A stretch of 64,000 nucleotides of DNA from Croceifilum oryzae (GTDB lineage: Bacteria > Bacillota > Bacilli > Thermoactinomycetales > Thermoactinomycetaceae): assembly GCF_030814315.1 (NCBI RefSeq), contig NZ_JAUSUV010000006.1, forward strand, positions 124,001 to 188,000, in the 5' to 3' direction. Shown piece after piece: positions 61,151 through 64,000 of the stretch (position 1 is its first letter; the number at the start of each line of letters is the position of its first letter). The notes below the pieces were generated by a model. That model ran no database searches. It was not told the DNA's origin and worked only from the letters and a program-made list of their open reading frames with translations. The translations under genes were made by a program, and so were the position numbers.

Positions 61151-61313
61151 AATCCCATTTAGTCCAATTTCAGATATAATCGCTCACGATTTAATTATGT
61201 ATGTTTTTTATAAAATAGAGAATAAATTTATTAACATATATATAAACAATCACAATCGAATTTATATGCTCTATAATATAATTTTATAAATAAAGAAAAA
61301 TATTTATTAAGAA

Positions 61314-61342
61314 TTGACTATAAATTCATACGTATGTATACT
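61314..61342 (+). promoter_or_regulatory. Promoter of the first APC transporter gene
   Basis: TTGACT (61314-61319), a 17-bp spacer and TATACT (61337-61342) form a strong sigma-A-type promoter. Transcription from about 61349 gives a leader of roughly 220 bases. The surrounding 61150-61430 is very AT-rich with no other gene. Confidence 0.65.
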
Positions 61343-61430
61343 ACCAAATAGGTTCAAAAACAAATGAGTGTGTCAATTTAAACTAGTTCACTTTAAATTT
61401 AATTAATTTTTAGGAGTGATAGTCAAAAAA

Positions 61431-61511
61431 ATGGAAGCTATATTCAAAAGCGAAAATAGCTCGAGCATAGCCTTAAAGCCCTGTTTTAGACACATTTTAC
61501 CCATATTGTAA
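61431..61511 (+). CDS. Possible 26-codon leader ORF before the APC transporter
   Basis: ATG at 61431 preceded by AGGAG 13 bases upstream, encoding MEAIFKSENSSSIALKPCFR plus HILPIL and ending at TAA. The site spacing is long and the peptide is unremarkable. It lies wholly in the leader between the promoter and the transporter, next to a small TGTAA-AAA-TTACA hairpin. It could be a leader peptide for attenuation, or chance. Confidence 0.25.
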   Translation: MEAIFKSENSSSIALKPCFRHILPIL

Positions 61512-61571
61512 AAATTACAAAAATATATCTAATATCGTACATCAGAAAAATGAGAAAAGAGCGATGTATCA

Positions 61572-62849
61572 ATGTATACTCAACCCACATTACGTAAAAC
61601 TATACTACTTCCGCAAGCGATTGCACTTTATATCGGATCCGTAATGGGTTCTGGCATTCTATTATTACCTGGACTAGCAGCCGAGATAGCAGGTCCTTCT
61701 TCTTTACTAGCATGGGGAGTTATGATCATGCTCTCATTTCCACTCGCTTTGGTTATGGGATGGCTAGCAGCACTACACCCCAATTCTGGAGGGGTTGCCC
61801 ATTATGTAACGAAAGCTTTTGGGGAGAAGCTAGGAACTCTAACAGGCTGGTTTTTCTTGATGTCCGTTATCATCGGAGCACCTGTCACTGCGTTAACGGG
61901 AGCTGGTTATCTTAGTTCTGCCCTCGGCTTAGGGGGGAAAGGGCAAATTGAAATTGCGATTGTCATGATCATTCTAGCATTGGTCGTAAATTATTTTGGA
62001 ATGAGTGTAAGTGGGCAAATTCAAGTCATTATCACTGGTGGAATTATACTTATACTCGGTTTTACGATCTTCAGCTCTTTTGTACATATTGAACCTACAA
62101 ACCTTGCACCGGCTGTACCAATCAGTTTGTGGGATGTAGGCAAATCAGCAGCCCTCATATTTTGGTGCTTCACTGGCTGGGAAGCCGTAACGAATTTGAG
62201 TGAGGAATTTGTAGATCCTAAACGTGATACATTGAAAGCGGTTACAATAGCAGCGATAATCATCGGAGTCCTATACTTTCTCACTGCTTTCTCTACAGTT
62301 GGCACAGGTTCATATCTAAACGGAGCACAGGATGCTTTAGTGACGGTTATCAAACAATCATTTGGAAATTATGGTTCTGCTATTACAGGTGGATTAGGCT
62401 TTTTTATCTGTATGGCTTCCATCACGGCTTACTTCGGGTCCTCCATACGGTCGGCCTATGCTCTCGCGCGAGATGAAAAAGCTCCTTCATTCATGAAGAG
62501 TTTTAGTACGCGTTATTGCACTCCAGTAGGGGGAATTTATTTTCTGGCCGGAGGATGTGCAATCACTATGGCTCTTTATGCTACAGGTCTCATCCCATTA
62601 TCTACTCTGATTCAATTGCCAAATGCTACCTATATTTTAACCTATATACTAGGTTGTGGGGCGGCCATTCGAATCTTTCGTGATTATAAGACTGCACGAC
62701 TGTTTAGCTGGATTTCCCTTTTACTCTCTCTTGCCATTCTTCCATTTGTTGGATGGTCGCTGTTCTACCCAGTGACCATTACCCTATTTGTCAGCATTTT
62801 TATCTGGAAAAAAGATCTTTTCTCTAAAGGATTGGCTCACTCTAATTAA
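61572..62849 (+). CDS. APC-superfamily amino-acid transporter (YjeH-like)
   Basis: 425 residues with about 12 membrane helices. The first helix region LPQAIALYIGSVMGSGILLLPGLAAEIAGPSS carries the APC GSG-I/L-L motif. HPNSGGVAHYVTKAFG and FWCFTGWEAVTNLSEEFVDPKRD are typical of YjeH-type amino-acid exporters. Weak ribosome site (AAAGAG). It is nearly the same as the start of the truncated gene at the window end, showing a tandem duplication, with LysR copies between them. Confidence 0.88.
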   Translation: MYTQPTLRKTILLPQAIALYIGSVMGSGILLLPGLAAEIAGPSSLLAWGVMIMLSFPLALVMGWLAALHPNSGGVAHYVTKAFGEKLGTLTGWFFLMSVIIGAPVTALTGAGYLSSALGLGGKGQIEIAIVMIILALVVNYFGMSVSGQIQVIITGGIILILGFTIFSSFVHIEPTNLAPAVPISLWDVGKSAALIFWCFTGWEAVTNLSEEFVDPKRDTLKAVTIAAIIIGVLYFLTAFSTVGTGSYLNGAQDALVTVIKQSFGNYGSAITGGLGFFICMASITAYFGSSIRSAYALARDEKAPSFMKSFSTRYCTPVGGIYFLAGGCAITMALYATGLIPLSTLIQLPNATYILTYILGCGAAIRIFRDYKTARLFSWISLLLSLAILPFVGWSLFYPVTITLFVSIFIWKKDLFSKGLAHSN

Positions 62850-62862
62850 CACTCACTCTACG

Positions 62863-62895
62863 AAAAAAGACTCGTACTGTGTACGGATCTTTTTT
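62863..62895. terminator. Bidirectional terminator between the APC transporter and LysR genes
   Basis: AAAAAAGACTCGTAC pairs with GTACGGATCTTTTTT (two mismatches) around TGT, with T runs on both strands. It separates convergent genes. Confidence 0.8.
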
Positions 62896-62908
62896 CTTTA
62901 TCTTCCAT

Positions 62909-63823
62909 CTAGGACTGCCCCCAAATCGCTTGATACTTCTTCACTAGTACCAACCATTCCCGAACAGCGGCGGTCATCCAGCGTTTTTTCGAGTATGCTA
63001 CCTGTGTGTAAACTTGACCTTGAATCACATCGGGTTGTAGCCAAGCTAGTTTCCCTTCACGAACCTCTGTTTGAACACTTATAAAAGGAAGGTACGCAAT
63101 TCCCAGCCCTGCATAAACACAACTTTTAATCGCCTCAATTGACCAAAACTCCATGTCCGATTCCGGCTTAATCCCCTGTTTTTGCATCGCATGTTCTAAG
63201 TAATTTCGATAGCTACATCCCGCTTCTGTGAGAAGAAGGGTCTCTTTTTGTAAGTCATGTAGCTCAAATATTTGGGTCTTAGTTAGGGAATGGTCAGGTG
63301 AAGTGACCAATCCAATTGGTTCAGGAACGATCGTCTCAATCTTTATATCCTCTTGCCCTCCAGAGTACGGCTCCAATAAAAATGCGATATCCAACTCTCC
63401 TCTAGCAACCTTCTGCCTCATTTGCCAGCATACCCCTGGCTTTAAAATAATCTTAACCTGAGGAAACTTCTGCTTATACTCGTGAATCAGAGCGGGTAAA
63501 CGATACGCTGCCAGCGATTCGGGTGACCCAATCGTAAGAACTCCCGAAGGAATGGAATCCGGTCGAATCGCTATTTTGGCCTCATCATGTAGTTGTATCA
63601 TCTGATTCGCATAAGGAAGGAGCCTCTGCCCCATTTCCGTTAAGATAATTTTCTTTCCGATCCGATCAAAAAGCGGACTCCCTAGCTCCTCTTCTAAAGC
63701 CTGAATCTGAGCGGTAATACTACTTTGCGCATATCCCAAGACATCAGCCGCTTTGGTAAAACCATTACACGATACAACGGTTCGAAACGCGATCAAATTT
63801 CGCAACTCCATGTGGTAGTTCAC
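62909..63823 (-). CDS. LysR-type transcriptional regulator
   Basis: 304 residues, normal LysR length. N-terminal helix-turn-helix: LRNLIAFRTVVSCNGFTKAADVLGYAQSSITAQIQALEEELGSPLF. The effector domain has SGVLTIGSPESLAAYRLPALIHEYKQKFPQVKI and LLLTEAGCSYRNYLEHAM. It is divergent from the APC transporter gene that starts at 63930 (106-bp gap) and probably controls it, as LysR proteins often control a divergent amino-acid exporter. A degraded second copy is at 60890-61150. Confidence 0.94.
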   Translation of the reverse strand: MNYHMELRNLIAFRTVVSCNGFTKAADVLGYAQSSITAQIQALEEELGSPLFDRIGKKIILTEMGQRLLPYANQMIQLHDEAKIAIRPDSIPSGVLTIGSPESLAAYRLPALIHEYKQKFPQVKIILKPGVCWQMRQKVARGELDIAFLLEPYSGGQEDIKIETIVPEPIGLVTSPDHSLTKTQIFELHDLQKETLLLTEAGCSYRNYLEHAMQKQGIKPESDMEFWSIEAIKSCVYAGLGIAYLPFISVQTEVREGKLAWLQPDVIQGQVYTQVAYSKKRWMTAAVREWLVLVKKYQAIWGQS

Positions 63824-63929
63824 CTCATCAATCGATTTTTATGATGATTATAAACGAAACTATCTATTTTACTGATGATATATCTTTACAGTACCATACA
63901 GATATCAAAGTGAAAAAGGAGTGCGGTTA

Positions 63930-64000
63930 GTGGACACTCAACTTGCATTGCACAAAACAATCCGGCTTCCGCAAGCCATCGCTCTTTATATCGGATCCGT
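63930..64000 (+). CDS. Second APC-superfamily transporter (3' part outside window)
   Basis: GTG at 63930 behind AAAAAGGAG encodes MDTQLALHKTIRLPQAIALY and continues IGSV at the window end. It matches the N terminus of the transporter at 61572 almost residue by residue (LPQAIALYIGSV identical). It is divergent from the LysR gene, the native LysR/transporter pair arrangement. Confidence 0.8.
   Translation, partial: MDTQLALHKTIRLPQAIALYIGS

Overview
The window reads as chromosomal DNA of a Gram-positive, low-to-mid GC bacterium of the order Bacillales. Supporting signs are strong GGAGG ribosome sites, a glycine-riboswitch gcvT-gcvPA-gcvPB operon divergent from SNF2-helicase and YqhG-type genes (a B. 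subtilis-like synteny), an OhrR/OhrA pair, and BceRSAB-type detoxification genes. The overall flavour suggests Thermoactinomycetaceae, but that family assignment is only an impression. No tRNA, rRNA, CRISPR array or intact insertion sequence was seen.

Left part (1-7.9 kb): the start of a truncated SDR gene, a small unknown gene that probably uses an ATT start, then the glycine cleavage operon with a tandem glycine riboswitch and terminator, and divergent from it the SNF2 helicase/YqhG pair. 8-15 kb: a compact class I lanthipeptide locus (lanA-lanB-lanT-lanC, minus strand) with an unusual Cys- and Pro-rich precursor and a hairpin between lanA and lanB. 15-19.5 kb: an orphan RibD-type deaminase, a decayed serine recombinase, and an operon-like set (secreted YiiX-type cysteine hydrolase, lipoprotein, membrane protein, TetR) behind a strong promoter carrying two palindromes.

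19.7-31 kb: a secreted small protein, an amino-acid ABC permease/ATPase pair (a candidate binding protein lies 18 kb away at 39.7 kb), a secreted lipase-like hydrolase, zwf plus a cyclase-family gene, an EamA transporter with a probable CTG start plus an HIT-like gene, the ohrR/ohrA pair, a nitroreductase, and an HSL esterase with a siderophore-type acetyltransferase. 31-39.6 kb: a six-gene hydroxamate-citrate siderophore operon in rhbABCDEF order (schizokinen or a relative), with Fur boxes on both sides of the divergent promoter region.

39.7-51.3 kb: binding protein, dNTPase, then a BceRS-type two-component system followed by what looks like a duplicated BceA/BceB block: three full permeases, one permease remnant and one ATPase, two matching inverted-repeat operators and four related intergenic hairpins. 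51.3-60.9 kb: DedA, DUF1801, an RsgA-type GTPase, a heterodimeric multidrug ABC exporter preceded by two terminators and a tiny ORF with a dnaX-type A AAA AAG heptamer where a -1 shift would give a 49-residue peptide, a PadR/HAAS pair, and divergent hmp and Crp/Fnr genes sharing a TGTGA-N6-TCACA site. 60.9-64 kb: a tandem duplication of a LysR/APC-transporter pair whose first LysR copy has decayed to a remnant.

The observations most worth following are the new lanthipeptide precursor, the putative frameshift/attenuator leader upstream of the ABC exporter, and the duplicated Bce module with shared operators and hairpins.
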